Of a stretch of DNA of 64,000 nt, positions 37,352-46,095 are shown piece after piece (position 1 is the stretch's first letter; every line of letters starts with the position of its first letter). Source of the DNA: Sphingosinicella terrae (GTDB lineage Bacteria > Pseudomonadota > Alphaproteobacteria > Sphingomonadales > Sphingomonadaceae). The notes beneath the pieces are model-generated. The model was not told where the DNA came from and made no database searches. It saw only the letters and a program-made list of their open reading frames with translations. The DNA lies in the NCBI RefSeq assembly GCF_003347635.1, contig NZ_QDFY01000002.1:248001-312000 (forward strand), written 5' to 3'. Both the position numbers and the translations under genes were made by a program.

Positions 37352-38838
37352 GCGACGGCGCGCCGACCCCGCGGCGCCTCCACCCGGCGACCCTGATCGC
37401 CCGTTGGCTTCGGCTGGTGCCGCAAATGGTCGGCGGCGGCGCCGCCTTCGCCGCGACGATGGGTGGCTGGGGCCGGTTCCTCTCCTTCGCGGCGATGGCC
37501 GGCGGCATCGGTCTCGTCATCACCCTGCTCTGGTGGTGGCGCTTCCGCTACACATTGGCCGAGCGCGAGATCATCATCGAGAGCGGCGTCCTCAACCGCC
37601 AGCGCCGGGTCATCCCCTTCGACCGGGTCCAGGACATCGCCATCGAGCGGCGGGTCATCGCCCGATTGTTCGGCACGGCCCGCGTCAAGGTCGAAACCGG
37701 CGGCGCATCGTCCGACGAGGGTCTGCTCGACATGATCGGCCTCGCCGAGGCGCAGGCGCTTCGCGACCGGATCCGCCGCGGGCATTCGCCGACGCCGGTG
37801 GCGGGGATGGCCGCCGAGGAACCCCTGCTCTTCCGGATGGACCTGTCGCGGATCCTGGCGGCGGGGCTTTTCAATTTCTCCTTGCTGTTTCTCGCCGCCA
37901 TTTTCGCCGTCGTCCAGAATCTGGAGCAGCTCGGCTTCGTGCGAGTACGGGACTGGATCAATCCGCGCACCGCCGACACGGCAGCCGGCTTTTTCAACCT
38001 GCGCAACAGTCTCGCCTTGCTCGCCGCTCTTGTGGTGCTCGGCCTCGTCTACGGCGTCGTCCGCACCGTCTCGCGCGAGTTCGGTTTCAAGCTGACCCGG
38101 ACAGGCGGGGGCGACGCCGCCGCGGGCGCGCCGCCGCCACCGCCCGGCTTTCGCCGGCGCCGCGGCCTGTTCACTCTGTCCGACGTCGTCATTCCGATCC
38201 GGCGCACGCAGGTGGGGCTGATCGAGAGTGGCCCGATCGCCCGGCAGCTCGGCTGGTTCGCGCTCGCCTTCCAGACGCTGGGGGCGGAGACGAAGGAAGG
38301 GGGAGTTCAGGCGGTGGCGCCTTTCGCGCGGATGGACGAGATCCTGCCGATCCTGACGGAGGCCGGCTTTCCGGTGCCCCCGGAGCGGTCGACCTTCACC
38401 CGCATCCCGCGGCGGGCGTTGTGGCGCTGGGCGGCGCCGTTCTTCCTCGTCGGCGCGACCGCGACGGCGGCCGCCTTCCTGATCGCACCCGGCGCCGGCG
38501 TCGCCGGCGGATTGCTGCTCGCCGCCGGATTCTACGCGGCCTTCCGCTGGCGCAAGCACGGTTTCGCGCTCGACGATCGTGCCTTGTTCGTCCGCGCCGG
38601 TCTGCTCAAGCGGCGGATGTGGATCATCCCGTTCGAGAAGGCGCAGACCATATCCGTCACCCAGGGCCCTGTTCAGCGCCGGCTGCGACTCGCCAGCCTG
38701 CTCCTGGACACGGCAGGCGCTTCCTCGATGCGTTCGCCGGAGATCGTCGATCTGGATGCGGCCGAAGCGGAAGCCTTGGCGGCGAAGCTCCTCTCCCTGT
38801 TCCATCGAAGTCGCTCCGAAGCGAAACCGTCACAATGA
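37348..38838 (+). CDS. bacterial PH (YdbT-like) membrane protein
   Basis: A 496-aa membrane protein with repeated units of two helices plus a bPH2 domain. Similar blocks appear near residues 70-125 (IESGVLNRQRRVIPFDRVQDIAIERRVIARLFGTA), 260-310 (GLFTLSDVVIPIRRTQVGLIESGPIARQLG) and 400-460 (VRAGLLKRRMWIIPFEKAQTISVTQGPVQRRLRLASL). GTG 37348 overlaps the stop of the upstream partner. It ends 40 bp before gspH. Function unknown beyond membership of the pair. Confidence 0.9.
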   Translation: MSDGAPTPRRLHPATLIARWLRLVPQMVGGGAAFAATMGGWGRFLSFAAMAGGIGLVITLLWWWRFRYTLAEREIIIESGVLNRQRRVIPFDRVQDIAIERRVIARLFGTARVKVETGGASSDEGLLDMIGLAEAQALRDRIRRGHSPTPVAGMAAEEPLLFRMDLSRILAAGLFNFSLLFLAAIFAVVQNLEQLGFVRVRDWINPRTADTAAGFFNLRNSLALLAALVVLGLVYGVVRTVSREFGFKLTRTGGGDAAAGAPPPPPGFRRRRGLFTLSDVVIPIRRTQVGLIESGPIARQLGWFALAFQTLGAETKEGGVQAVAPFARMDEILPILTEAGFPVPPERSTFTRIPRRALWRWAAPFFLVGATATAAAFLIAPGAGVAGGLLLAAGFYAAFRWRKHGFALDDRALFVRAGLLKRRMWIIPFEKAQTISVTQGPVQRRLRLASLLLDTAGASSMRSPEIVDLDAAEAEALAAKLLSLFHRSRSEAKPSQ

Positions 38839-38878
38839 TCCGCTTGAAAGGCCGCGCCTTTGCGAGTGGAATGCCCGG

Positions 38879-39355
38879 ATGACGTCCCGATCGGAGCCTG
38901 AACCTGCTGGCGCCTCGCGCCGGCGCGTGCGTCCGGGAACCGCCGGCTTCACCATGGTCGAGCTGATGGTGGTGATCGTCATCATCGGCCTCGCCGCCGC
39001 GGCGGTGGTGCTGGCCATGCCCGATCCCGGCGGTAGCCTGCGTTCAGAGGCCGAGCGCTTTGCCGCCCGGGCCAAGGCGGCCCGCGACACCGCCATCGTC
39101 GAGGCGCGCCCGACTTTGCTGCGGATCGATTCCGCCGGCTATGCCCTCGCTCGTCGCGGCGGCGGCACGTGGCGCGAGTCCGACCGCTGGTCCTGGGTCG
39201 AGGGCACGAGCGTGATGGCGAGCGGTAGCGGCGAAGGCGGGATCCGGTTCGATTCGACGGGCCTGGCGCAACCCGCTCAGATCACGCTGAGCCGGCGCGA
39301 CCGCCGGGTCGGGGTGGCGATAGGCCAGGACGGCGAGATCCATGTCTTGCCCTGA
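38879..39355 (+). CDS. gspH: type II secretion minor pseudopilin GspH
   Basis: A 158-aa minor pseudopilin. A basic leader is followed by the prepilin cleavage site G-FTMVE and a hydrophobic helix (LMVVIVIIGLAAAAVVLAMP). The periplasmic part (SLRSEAERFAARAKAARDTAIVEARP) matches GspH/FimT. It opens a tight cluster gspH-I-J-K with overlapping coding ends, the order normal for type II secretion systems. The start ATG 38879 lacks a strong ribosome site. Confidence 0.9.
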   Translation: MTSRSEPEPAGASRRRVRPGTAGFTMVELMVVIVIIGLAAAAVVLAMPDPGGSLRSEAERFAARAKAARDTAIVEARPTLLRIDSAGYALARRGGGTWRESDRWSWVEGTSVMASGSGEGGIRFDSTGLAQPAQITLSRRDRRVGVAIGQDGEIHVLP

Positions 39356-39734
39356 TCGGGTCCGCCGCCCCATCGGCGAGGCGGGCTTCACGCTGATCGA
39401 GATGCTGGTGGCGCTCGCCATCTTCAGCCTGGCGGCGCTTGCTCTGCTTCGGCTCGGCGGTGCCACCGCCGCCAACAGCGCGCGTCTGCACGATCAGGCG
39501 CTCGCGCAGATCGTCGCCCGCAACCTCGCCGTCGAGACGCTGAGCGATCCCGAGCCGCCGCCCTTCGGCAGCCTGACCGGCGAGACCGTGAATGGCGGCC
39601 GCCGCTGGACCTGGACCCGGATCGTCGCCCGTTCGCCGGAGGCGCGGATCCAGCAGATCGAGATCAGGGTACTTCCCGAAGGTGGCGGCCCCGGACAGGC
39701 ATCTCTCACCGTCTTCCGCCGGGCTGCCTTGTGA
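39342..39734 (+). CDS. gspI: type II secretion minor pseudopilin GspI
   Basis: A 130-aa minor pseudopilin with the cleavage site G-FTLIEMLVALAIFSLAALALL and the GspI body (ANSARLHDQALAQIVARNLAVETL). It overlaps gspH by 14 bp and gspJ by 4 bp. In known systems GspI nucleates the pseudopilus tip with GspJ and GspK. Confidence 0.92.
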   Translation: MSCPDRVRRPIGEAGFTLIEMLVALAIFSLAALALLRLGGATAANSARLHDQALAQIVARNLAVETLSDPEPPPFGSLTGETVNGGRRWTWTRIVARSPEARIQQIEIRVLPEGGGPGQASLTVFRRAAL

Positions 39735-40309
39735 AGCGGGAAGGCTTCACCCTGGTCGAGATGCTGATCGCCTTGTCGATCTTCGGAATGCTCACCGCGG
39801 CCGGGGTCACCCTGCTCGGCGTCAGTGCCCGTACCCAGGAGACTTCCGATCGTCTGCTCGCAGAGGTCGGCGAGACGCGCAGGCTGGGTGCGTTGCTGGG
39901 CGCCGACCTCGCTCTGGCCGTCCCCCGCGTCCACCGCGACGAGCTCGGGCGGCCGCTGCCCGCCTTTGCCGGCGGCGCCCGATCGCCTCTGCTGCTCGAT
40001 CTGGTGCGTCGCGGCTGGGACGAGGGCGAGGGCGCGTCGCTGCAGCGGGTCGGCTATCGCCTGCGCGACGGCCGGCTCGAGCGCCTTTCATTCCCCAGGG
40101 TCGACGGCGGCGGTGATCCGGTCGCCGCGCGCCTGATCGATGGCGTCAGCGCGATCAGGCTGCGCTACCGCGACGATGAAGGGGAATGGCGGGACGACTG
40201 GGCCCCGACCGATCCCACCCGTCTGCCGACGGCGGTCGAGCTGGTCACCGCAAGCGAGACCCAGGGGACGATACGCCAGCTCTTCCTGGTCGGAGTGCCG
40301 CAGCGATGA
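39731..40309 (+). CDS. gspJ: type II secretion minor pseudopilin GspJ
   Basis: A 192-aa minor pseudopilin starting at GTG 39731 with the motif REGFTLVEMLIALSIFGMLTAAGV and a GspJ-type body (YRLRDGRLERLSFPRVDG, VSAIRLRYRDDEGEW). Start and end overlap the neighbours (GTGA and ATGA), so translation is coupled. Confidence 0.92.
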   Translation: MKREGFTLVEMLIALSIFGMLTAAGVTLLGVSARTQETSDRLLAEVGETRRLGALLGADLALAVPRVHRDELGRPLPAFAGGARSPLLLDLVRRGWDEGEGASLQRVGYRLRDGRLERLSFPRVDGGGDPVAARLIDGVSAIRLRYRDDEGEWRDDWAPTDPTRLPTAVELVTASETQGTIRQLFLVGVPQR

Positions 40310-41295
40310 CCGGGCCGAGGGTACCGGCGCACGAGCGCGGCGCCGCCTTGCTCGCCGTGCTCCTGCTCGTCGCGGTCACCGGCGCGATCGCCGCCACCGC
40401 GCTCGAGAAGATGAGTCTGTCGCGCGCCGTCGCCGCCAACGGCAATGCGCTCGACCAGGCCCGCGCCTTCGCCCGAGGGGCCGAGGATCTCGCCATGCTC
40501 GCCATCGACGACATGGTCGCCGCCAGTCCGGATCGGACGACGCTGGACGGCGGCTGGAACGGCGCCGTCCGGCGCATCGCGCTCCCCGGCGGCGGTTTCG
40601 CCGAGGCACGCCTGCGCGACGGCGGCAATTGCTTCAACGTCAACAGCGTCGTCGAGGGCGACCGGCGCACCCGCCTGACCCGCCGCCATTCCGGGGTCCT
40701 CCAGCTTGCCGGCCTCATGCAGGCGTTGGAAGTGGCCGAGCCGGAGGCGCGTCGGGTCGCCGAGGCGGCGGCCGACTGGGCCGACAGTGATTCGCGTCCC
40801 GGGCCTGGCGGAGCCGAGGACGGCGCCTATGCCGAGGGGGGCGTGCCCTATCGCACCGCCAATAGCTTGTTCGCCGATGTCGGCGAGCTTTCCGGATTGC
40901 CCGGCATGACTCCGCAGATCATGGCGCGTCTGCGGCCCTGGCTGTGCGTGCTGCCGGTCACCGAGCTTTCGCCGATCAACGTCAACACCTTGATGCCGGA
41001 GCAGGCGCCGTTGCTGGCGATGCTGGCGCCGGGGCAGCTCGACGTCCAGCGGGCGCGGCGCGTGCTCGCCGCGAGGCCGACCCGCGGCTGGAGCAACCAG
41101 GTCGAGTTCTGGCGGATCGACGCCCTCCGCGGAGTCGACGTGCCGCTCGACGTCCAGCTTCAGGTCCAGCTGCGCACGCGCTGGTTCGCCATCGATACTC
41201 GCGTCGCCGTGATGGAGTCGGAATTCTCGGAGGAGGCGCTGGTCGATGCCCGGCTGCAGCCGTCGCGCCTGGCGTCGCGAAGCTGGGGCGATTAG
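40306..41295 (+). CDS. gspK: type II secretion minor pseudopilin GspK
   Basis: A 329-aa protein, the large tip pseudopilin of type II secretion. It has an N-terminal helix (ERGAALLAVLLLVAVTGAIAATALEKM) without the canonical Glu5, as usual for GspK, and the calcium-site and helix-hairpin-helix regions (DGGNCFNVNSVV, ADWADSDS, LSPINVNTLMPEQAPLLAML). It ends the cluster; gspL, which normally follows, is not present, and a universal stress gene comes next. Confidence 0.93.
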   Translation: MTGPRVPAHERGAALLAVLLLVAVTGAIAATALEKMSLSRAVAANGNALDQARAFARGAEDLAMLAIDDMVAASPDRTTLDGGWNGAVRRIALPGGGFAEARLRDGGNCFNVNSVVEGDRRTRLTRRHSGVLQLAGLMQALEVAEPEARRVAEAAADWADSDSRPGPGGAEDGAYAEGGVPYRTANSLFADVGELSGLPGMTPQIMARLRPWLCVLPVTELSPINVNTLMPEQAPLLAMLAPGQLDVQRARRVLAARPTRGWSNQVEFWRIDALRGVDVPLDVQLQVQLRTRWFAIDTRVAVMESEFSEEALVDARLQPSRLASRSWGD

Positions 41296-41394
41296 CGTCC
41301 GGGCTCCGATCTAGGTACACTCCCTTATGGCCGGCGGGGTCCGGTGCGGTAGGTCTTCTCCAGGCTTCCCGGCCGCTGCAGGAGGAGGATGGCG

Positions 41395-42207
41395 ATGAAA
41401 TCGGTGCTGCTCTACGCGAACCAGGATCCGGGGCTCGAAAGCCGGCTCCAGGCCGCGCTCGATGTCGCCCGCCAATTCGGCGGACATCTGACCTGCCTTC
41501 AGGTGACGCCTTATGATGCCTTCATCATGGGCGATCCGTTCGGGGGCGTCTATGCGCTGCCGACGGTGATCGAGCAGGTTCAGAAGACGGCGTCCGAGCA
41601 TCGCGACTCGATCGAGGCGCGCCTGAGCGGCGAAGGCGTCGCGTGGGACTGGCTGTCCTTCGACGGCGCGCCGGGCCAGATCATCGTCGACCGCGCCCGC
41701 TTGTGCGACCTCATCGTCCTCAGCCAGCCGGGCGGCGAAAGCGCGCCGGCCCAGGTCGCTCAGGCGATCGCCGCCGACGTCCTCGTCCATGCGCGTTCGC
41801 CGGTCCTGGCCGTCCCCCCGAGCGGGCGCGGCTTCGATGCGCTCGGCGCGGCGATGTTGGCCTGGGACGGCTCGCTCGAGGCCTCGCACGCGCTCCGGCT
41901 AACGATGCCGATGCTGCTCAAGGCATCGGCCGTGCATGTCGTCACGGTGACCGCGGGGCAGCGCGAATTTCCCGCCACCGACGCGGCCCGCTACCTTTCG
42001 CGCCACGGCATCGAGGCGGAGCTGCACGAATGGTCCGGCGACGGCCGCTCCACGGCCGATGCGCTGATCGACGCCGCCGCTTCGCTCTCGGCCGCCTTCG
42101 CCGTCATGGGCGCCTATGGCCATACCCGCCTGCGCGAGGCGGTGCTCGGCGGCGCGACCCGCGACATGCTCCACGAGAGCAAGGTGCCGCTGATACTCGC
42201 CCACTGA
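41395..42207 (+). CDS. universal stress protein (UspA family, two domains)
   Basis: A 270-aa tandem UspA protein. The first domain starts KSVLLYANQDPGLES and the second AMLAWDGSLEASHALRLTMP, ending with the ATP-binding-type signature MGAYGHTRLREAVLGGATRDMLHESKVPLILAH. The ribosome site GGAGGAGG at 41381-41388 decides for ATG 41395 (6 bases spacing) over ATG 41389, which would touch it. Members bind ATP or other nucleotides and help survival in stress; no partner is indicated. Confidence 0.93.
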   Translation: MKSVLLYANQDPGLESRLQAALDVARQFGGHLTCLQVTPYDAFIMGDPFGGVYALPTVIEQVQKTASEHRDSIEARLSGEGVAWDWLSFDGAPGQIIVDRARLCDLIVLSQPGGESAPAQVAQAIAADVLVHARSPVLAVPPSGRGFDALGAAMLAWDGSLEASHALRLTMPMLLKASAVHVVTVTAGQREFPATDAARYLSRHGIEAELHEWSGDGRSTADALIDAAASLSAAFAVMGAYGHTRLREAVLGGATRDMLHESKVPLILAH

Positions 42208-42399
42208 GGCGATTTGCAGTCGGACGCTGTCGTCCGACGGCTCGAAAATCGCAGCCGTCCCATGACCTGGAGCGGCCGTTCCGATGGTGTCGGAATGCAG
42301 ACTGCTCGATCGCGTGCGAGCCGAGGAGCCATCCTTTCCAGACGGCTCGCGCCCTCTCGGTGCCGCCCGGCTGGGTGGGGCGGGGAGGCGGCAGGCCTC
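42208..42399. repeat. convergent spacer with three perfect inverted repeats
   Basis: The 192-bp gap between uspA and the convergent yhhQ-like gene holds no open gene but three hairpin-forming sequences: GTCGGACG-CTGT-CGTCCGAC (42219-42238, extended by GCGATTT/AAAATCGC), TTCCGA-5-TCGGAA (42279-42295), and GCGAGCCG/CGGCTCGC (42316-42323 and 42343-42350). They may be bidirectional terminators or a structured RNA; no T-run follows any of them. Confidence 0.6.
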
Positions 42400-43086
42400 T
42401 TATTCCCAGCCCGGCCGCGCGTCGAGCTGCCGGCCGAGGCTGACGAAGAGCTGGACGAGCGGCGGCACCAGCACCGCCGACAGGACGATCTTCGCCAGCA
42501 TCTGGCCGACCAGCAATTGGCCGATCGGAAAGACGCCGTAGAAGGCGATGGTGATGAACAGCAGGGTGTCGACGATCTGCGAAAGGACGCTCGCCGTCGC
42601 CGCCCGCAGCCACAAGAGCCCGCCCTCGCGGCGCTTGAGCGCGCTGAAGATGGTGACGTTCAGGAATTGCGAGATGCCATAAGCGACGATGCCGGCGAGC
42701 CAGATGCGCGGCGTCGATCCCATCATCATGTCGAACGCTGCCAGGCGCTCGGCGGGCATGTCCTCGGCCGCCGGCAAGGCGAGGACGAAGGCGGCGAGGA
42801 TGAGCGAGGCGATGAGCGGCACGAAGCCGATCGTCACCAGCCGGTTCGCCATCGGCCGGCCGTGCAGCTCCGCCACCGCGCTCGAGGTGATGACGAGGAA
42901 GAGGAAGGGAAAGATGCCGGCCTCGACCGCAAGCGCGCCGACGCCGAGCATGTCGCCGATCCCGGAGACCGGCCCGAGCGTTACTTGCTTGTTGCCGAGC
43001 ACCCCGGCGATGCAAACCATGCCGCCGTAGAAGATCGAGAAGGCGAACAGGGAACGGGAGGTGGCGGCGCAGTCATTGTCGTTCAT
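42400..43086 (-). CDS. yhhQ: queuosine precursor transporter (YhhQ/VUT family)
   Basis: A 228-aa integral membrane protein with six helices and the family pattern: GMVCIAGVLGNKQVTLGP at the start, ITSSAVAELHGRPMANRLVTIGFV, and SQIVDTLLFITIAFYGVFPI. YhhQ imports queuosine precursors (preQ0/preQ1) used for tRNA modification. The start is ATG 43086. It is divergent from the adenosine kinase gene with a 74-bp spacer containing a perfect palindrome. Confidence 0.92.
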   Translation of the reverse strand: MNDNDCAATSRSLFAFSIFYGGMVCIAGVLGNKQVTLGPVSGIGDMLGVGALAVEAGIFPFLFLVITSSAVAELHGRPMANRLVTIGFVPLIASLILAAFVLALPAAEDMPAERLAAFDMMMGSTPRIWLAGIVAYGISQFLNVTIFSALKRREGGLLWLRAATASVLSQIVDTLLFITIAFYGVFPIGQLLVGQMLAKIVLSAVLVPPLVQLFVSLGRQLDARPGWE

Positions 43087-43103
43087 GGGCGGGACGTAAC
43101 CGG

Positions 43104-43119
43104 TTTGCCGGCCGGCAAA
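43104..43119. promoter_or_regulatory. perfect 16-bp palindrome in divergent promoter region
   Basis: TTTGCCGGCCGGCAAA is fully self-complementary and lies 18 bases from the yhhQ start and 41 bases from the adenosine kinase start. Position and symmetry suggest an operator controlling both genes. No regulator gene is adjacent. It could also form a hairpin in RNA, but its place in front of both starts favours a DNA site. Confidence 0.45.
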
Positions 43120-43160
43120 AAGGTCTTTCCGTCGCTGGACATTCCCGCCATCAACCGCGC

Positions 43161-44159
43161 GTGAATTCGACCCGGCTGGATGTGCTCGCGATCGGCGATG
43201 CGGTGGTGGACGTGATCGCCACCACCGATGATTCGTTTCTCGAGGCCGAGGGGCTGGTCAAGGGTTCCATGCAGGTCCTCGACGCCGCCGCGGCCACTCG
43301 GCTCTACGCCGCCATGGGACCGGCCCGGGAGACCAGCGGCGGATCGGCGGCGAACACCGTGGCCGGGATCGCGGCGATGGGCGGTCGCGCGGGCTTCGTC
43401 GGCCAGGTCGCCGACGACCAGCTCGGCGAGGTGTTCGCCCATGACATCCGTGCCGCCGGGGTCGAGTTCCGAACGCCGCCGAGCGACGGCGACGTGCCGA
43501 CCGGCCGCTGTCTGATCCTGGTCACCCCGGACGCACAGCGGACGATGAACACTTTTCCCGGCGCGGCTCACATCCTCTCCGAGGAAGCGCTCGATGCGCA
43601 GCAGATCGCCGATGCCGCGATTCTCTATCTCGAAGCCTATCTCTGGCGCGCCGAGCGGCCGCGGGCGGCGATGCGCAAGGCGCTGCGGATCGCCCGACAG
43701 GCCGGTCGGAGGATCGCCTTCACCTTGTCCGACATCGCGCTGATCGAGCTCTATCGCGATCATTATCTCGAGATGATCGAGGCGGGCCTGATCGATATCC
43801 TCATCGGTAACGAGAACGAGATCAAGGCGCTGGCCCGGATCCGCGACCGCGACGGCGCCATTGGTGCCTTCGCGCCCAAGGTGCCGCTCCTCCTCGCCAC
43901 CTGCGCCCGCAAGGGCGCCATCGCCGTGGCCGGCGATCGGCGCGTCGAGATCAAGGCCATCCCGGTCGATGACGTCGTCGATACGACGGGGGCGGGTGAT
44001 CTGTTCGCCGCCGGCTTCCTTCTCGGAATTGCCCAGGGTCGGGCGCTCGACGAGAGCCTTCGCATGGGCGCGATCGCCGCGGCGGAGATCATCGCCCATT
44101 TCGGGGCTCGTCCGGTCGCCGATCTCAAGGCCCTGATCGAGGAGCAGATGACCGCATGA
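43161..44159 (+). CDS. adenosine kinase (PfkB family)
   Basis: A 332-aa ribokinase-fold kinase. Features are IGDAVVDVIATTDDSFL, the two PfkB regions GGSAANTVAGIAAMGGRAGFVGQVADDQLG and VVDTTGAGDLFAAGFLLG with catalytic D280, and NENEIKALA. The pattern SGGSAANT with TMNTFPGAA is typical of alphaproteobacterial adenosine kinases, which phosphorylate adenosine to AMP. The start is GTG 43161. The stop overlaps the next gene (ATGA), so it is translated together with the LOG-family protein. Confidence 0.9.
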   Translation: MNSTRLDVLAIGDAVVDVIATTDDSFLEAEGLVKGSMQVLDAAAATRLYAAMGPARETSGGSAANTVAGIAAMGGRAGFVGQVADDQLGEVFAHDIRAAGVEFRTPPSDGDVPTGRCLILVTPDAQRTMNTFPGAAHILSEEALDAQQIADAAILYLEAYLWRAERPRAAMRKALRIARQAGRRIAFTLSDIALIELYRDHYLEMIEAGLIDILIGNENEIKALARIRDRDGAIGAFAPKVPLLLATCARKGAIAVAGDRRVEIKAIPVDDVVDTTGAGDLFAAGFLLGIAQGRALDESLRMGAIAAAEIIAHFGARPVADLKALIEEQMTA

Positions 44160-44722
44160 ACCGTCTCGCCGTCTATTGCGGATCGAGTCCGGGCGCCGAT
44201 CCGGCCTTTGCCGCGGCTGCGCGCGCCCTTGGCATCGAGATGGCGCGGCGCGGCATCGGCCTCGTCTATGGCGGCGGCCGGCTCGGTCTGATGGGCATCG
44301 TCGCCGATGCGGTGCTGTCGGCCGGCGGCGAGGCCTATGGCGTCATTCCGCAGGCCCTCATCGACCTCGAGGTCGCCCATACCGGACTCACCGAGCTTCA
44401 CGTCGTCCAGACGATGCACGAGCGCAAGGCGCGGATGACCGATCTCACCGACGCCTTCGTCGCGCTTCCGGGCGGCATCGGCACGCTCGACGAGCTGTTC
44501 GAGGCGTGGAGCTGGAACGCCTTGGGCTATCACGCCAAGCCGTTCGCCCTGCTCAATGTCGGCGGCTTCTGGGACAATCTCGTCGAGCTGATGGACCATG
44601 TGATGGAAAGCGGCTTCATGTCGCCCGCCCGCCGTGCTCAACTGCTCGTCGCAAGCGATATCGGCGAGGCGATCGACAAGCTCGACGCCGCCGCCGGTGC
44701 CGAGCGCCGGATGGTCTGGTGA
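44156..44722 (+). CDS. LOG family protein (cytokinin riboside monophosphate phosphoribohydrolase-like)
   Basis: A 188-aa Rossmann-fold protein with the family motifs GLVYGGGRLGLMG and PGGIGTLDELFEAWSW, plus MHERKARM. LOG enzymes release the base from (modified) nucleoside 5'-monophosphates such as AMP. Together with the adenosine kinase upstream and the nucleoside transporter downstream this fits nucleotide salvage. In bacteria such genes are usually annotated as TIGR00730 family Rossman-fold proteins. Confidence 0.92.
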   Translation: MNRLAVYCGSSPGADPAFAAAARALGIEMARRGIGLVYGGGRLGLMGIVADAVLSAGGEAYGVIPQALIDLEVAHTGLTELHVVQTMHERKARMTDLTDAFVALPGGIGTLDELFEAWSWNALGYHAKPFALLNVGGFWDNLVELMDHVMESGFMSPARRAQLLVASDIGEAIDKLDAAAGAERRMVW

Positions 44723-44735
44723 CCGAGAGCATCGC

Positions 44736-44762
44736 GCGGAAAAGTGGTCGCCGGTTTTCCGC
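44736..44762. repeat. intergenic palindromic repeat (alphaproteobacterial type)
   Basis: GCGGAAAA (44736-44743) and TTTTCCGC (44755-44762) are perfect 8-bp arms around GTGGTCGCCGG. The sequence GCGGAAAAGTGG-CCGGTTTTCCGC recurs in many alphaproteobacterial intergenic regions. Here it lies in the 85-bp gap between the LOG gene and the nucleoside transporter. Confidence 0.65.
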
Positions 44763-44807
44763 AAGAGATGCGACGACAAGGTATCGGACTCGGGGGGGTG
44801 ACGCGCC

Positions 44808-46043
44808 ATGACTGAACGCCTGATTGGACTGGTCGGCATGGCGGCGATCCTCGCCATCGCCTTCCTGCTTTCGTCCAACCGTCGGGCGATCCGGCCGCGC
44901 GTCGTCGCCGCGGCCTTCGCTCTCCAGGCCGGCCTCGCCGTGCTCGTCCTCTACACGCCCTGGGGCCGCGCCGCGATCGAGGGGATGGCGCGCGGCGTCT
45001 CCAACCTGCTCGGCTATGCCGGGGAGGGGACCCGCTTCATCTTCGGCCCGATGGCGGCGCCGGAGATAGGCGGCAACAGCTTCGCGCTGGCGGCGCTGAC
45101 CGTGATCATCTTCTTCGCCTCCCTGGTCTCGGTCCTTTATTATCTGGGCATCATGCAGCTGGTGATACGCTGGATCGGCGGCGCGATCCGTATCGTCACC
45201 GGCGTCACCCGAGTCGAATCCTTGTGCGCGGCGGCGAACATCTTCGTCGGCCAGAGCGAGTCGCCTCTGGTGATCCGTCCCTATCTCGCCAGCCTGACGC
45301 CGGCCCAGCTCTTCACCATCATGTCGGTGGGCATGGCCGGGGTCGCCGGCACCATCCTCGCCGCCTATGCGGCGCTGCTCGGCTCGGAGGCTCTGCCCTA
45401 TCTGCTCGCCGCCTCGTTCATGGCGGCGCCGGGCGGGCTGCTCATGGCCAAGATCATGATGCCGGACGAGCCTGGCGAGCTGGTCGAGCCGCCCTTGCTC
45501 GGCGACGGCGCCTATGAAGAGGAAAGGCCGGCCAATGTCATCATGGCGGCCGCCCAGGGCGCGCAGACCGGCGTCAAGCTCGCGGTCGCGGTCGGCGCGA
45601 TGGTTCTCGCCTTCGTCGCTTTGGTCGCGCTGGCGAACGGCATCCTCTCCGGCATCGGCGGCTGGTTCGGCCATCCGGAGATCACCTTCCAATATCTGCT
45701 CGGCCATGCCTTCCGCCCGCTCATGTACCTGATCGGGATCCCCTGGGACGAGGCGGGCCGCGCCGGCAGCCTGTTCGGCACCAAGCTGGTGCTGAACGAA
45801 TTCGTCGCCTTCATCGATCTCGGCGCCAATCCCGCCGGCCTGTCGCCGCGCAGCATCGCCATCATCACCTTCGCGCTTTGCGGCTTCGCCAATTTCAGCT
45901 CGATCGCCATCCAGATGGCGGTGACCGGCGGGCTTGCGCCGAACCAGCGCCCGATGATCGCCCGGCTCGGCCTCAAGGCGCTCGTCGCCGGTTCGCTCGG
46001 CAATCTGATGAGTGCCGCGCTCTCCGGCCTGCTGCTCGCCTGA
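44808..46043 (+). CDS. concentrative nucleoside transporter (NupC/CNT family)
   Basis: A 411-aa inner-membrane symporter with about ten helices. Family signatures are IFFASLVSVLYYLGIMQLVIRWIGG, the substrate-binding region AAANIFVGQSESPLVIRPYL, and FVAFIDLGANPAGLSPRSIAIITFALCGFANFSSIAIQ. It imports nucleosides with H+ or Na+. It follows adenosine kinase and the LOG gene on the same strand, suggesting import coupled to salvage. Confidence 0.95.
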   Translation: MTERLIGLVGMAAILAIAFLLSSNRRAIRPRVVAAAFALQAGLAVLVLYTPWGRAAIEGMARGVSNLLGYAGEGTRFIFGPMAAPEIGGNSFALAALTVIIFFASLVSVLYYLGIMQLVIRWIGGAIRIVTGVTRVESLCAAANIFVGQSESPLVIRPYLASLTPAQLFTIMSVGMAGVAGTILAAYAALLGSEALPYLLAASFMAAPGGLLMAKIMMPDEPGELVEPPLLGDGAYEEERPANVIMAAAQGAQTGVKLAVAVGAMVLAFVALVALANGILSGIGGWFGHPEITFQYLLGHAFRPLMYLIGIPWDEAGRAGSLFGTKLVLNEFVAFIDLGANPAGLSPRSIAIITFALCGFANFSSIAIQMAVTGGLAPNQRPMIARLGLKALVAGSLGNLMSAALSGLLLA

Positions 46044-46095
46044 TCCATAGACTTTTCAAGTTGGAAGCCTTGCCGCGAAGTACTAATTCGCGCGT

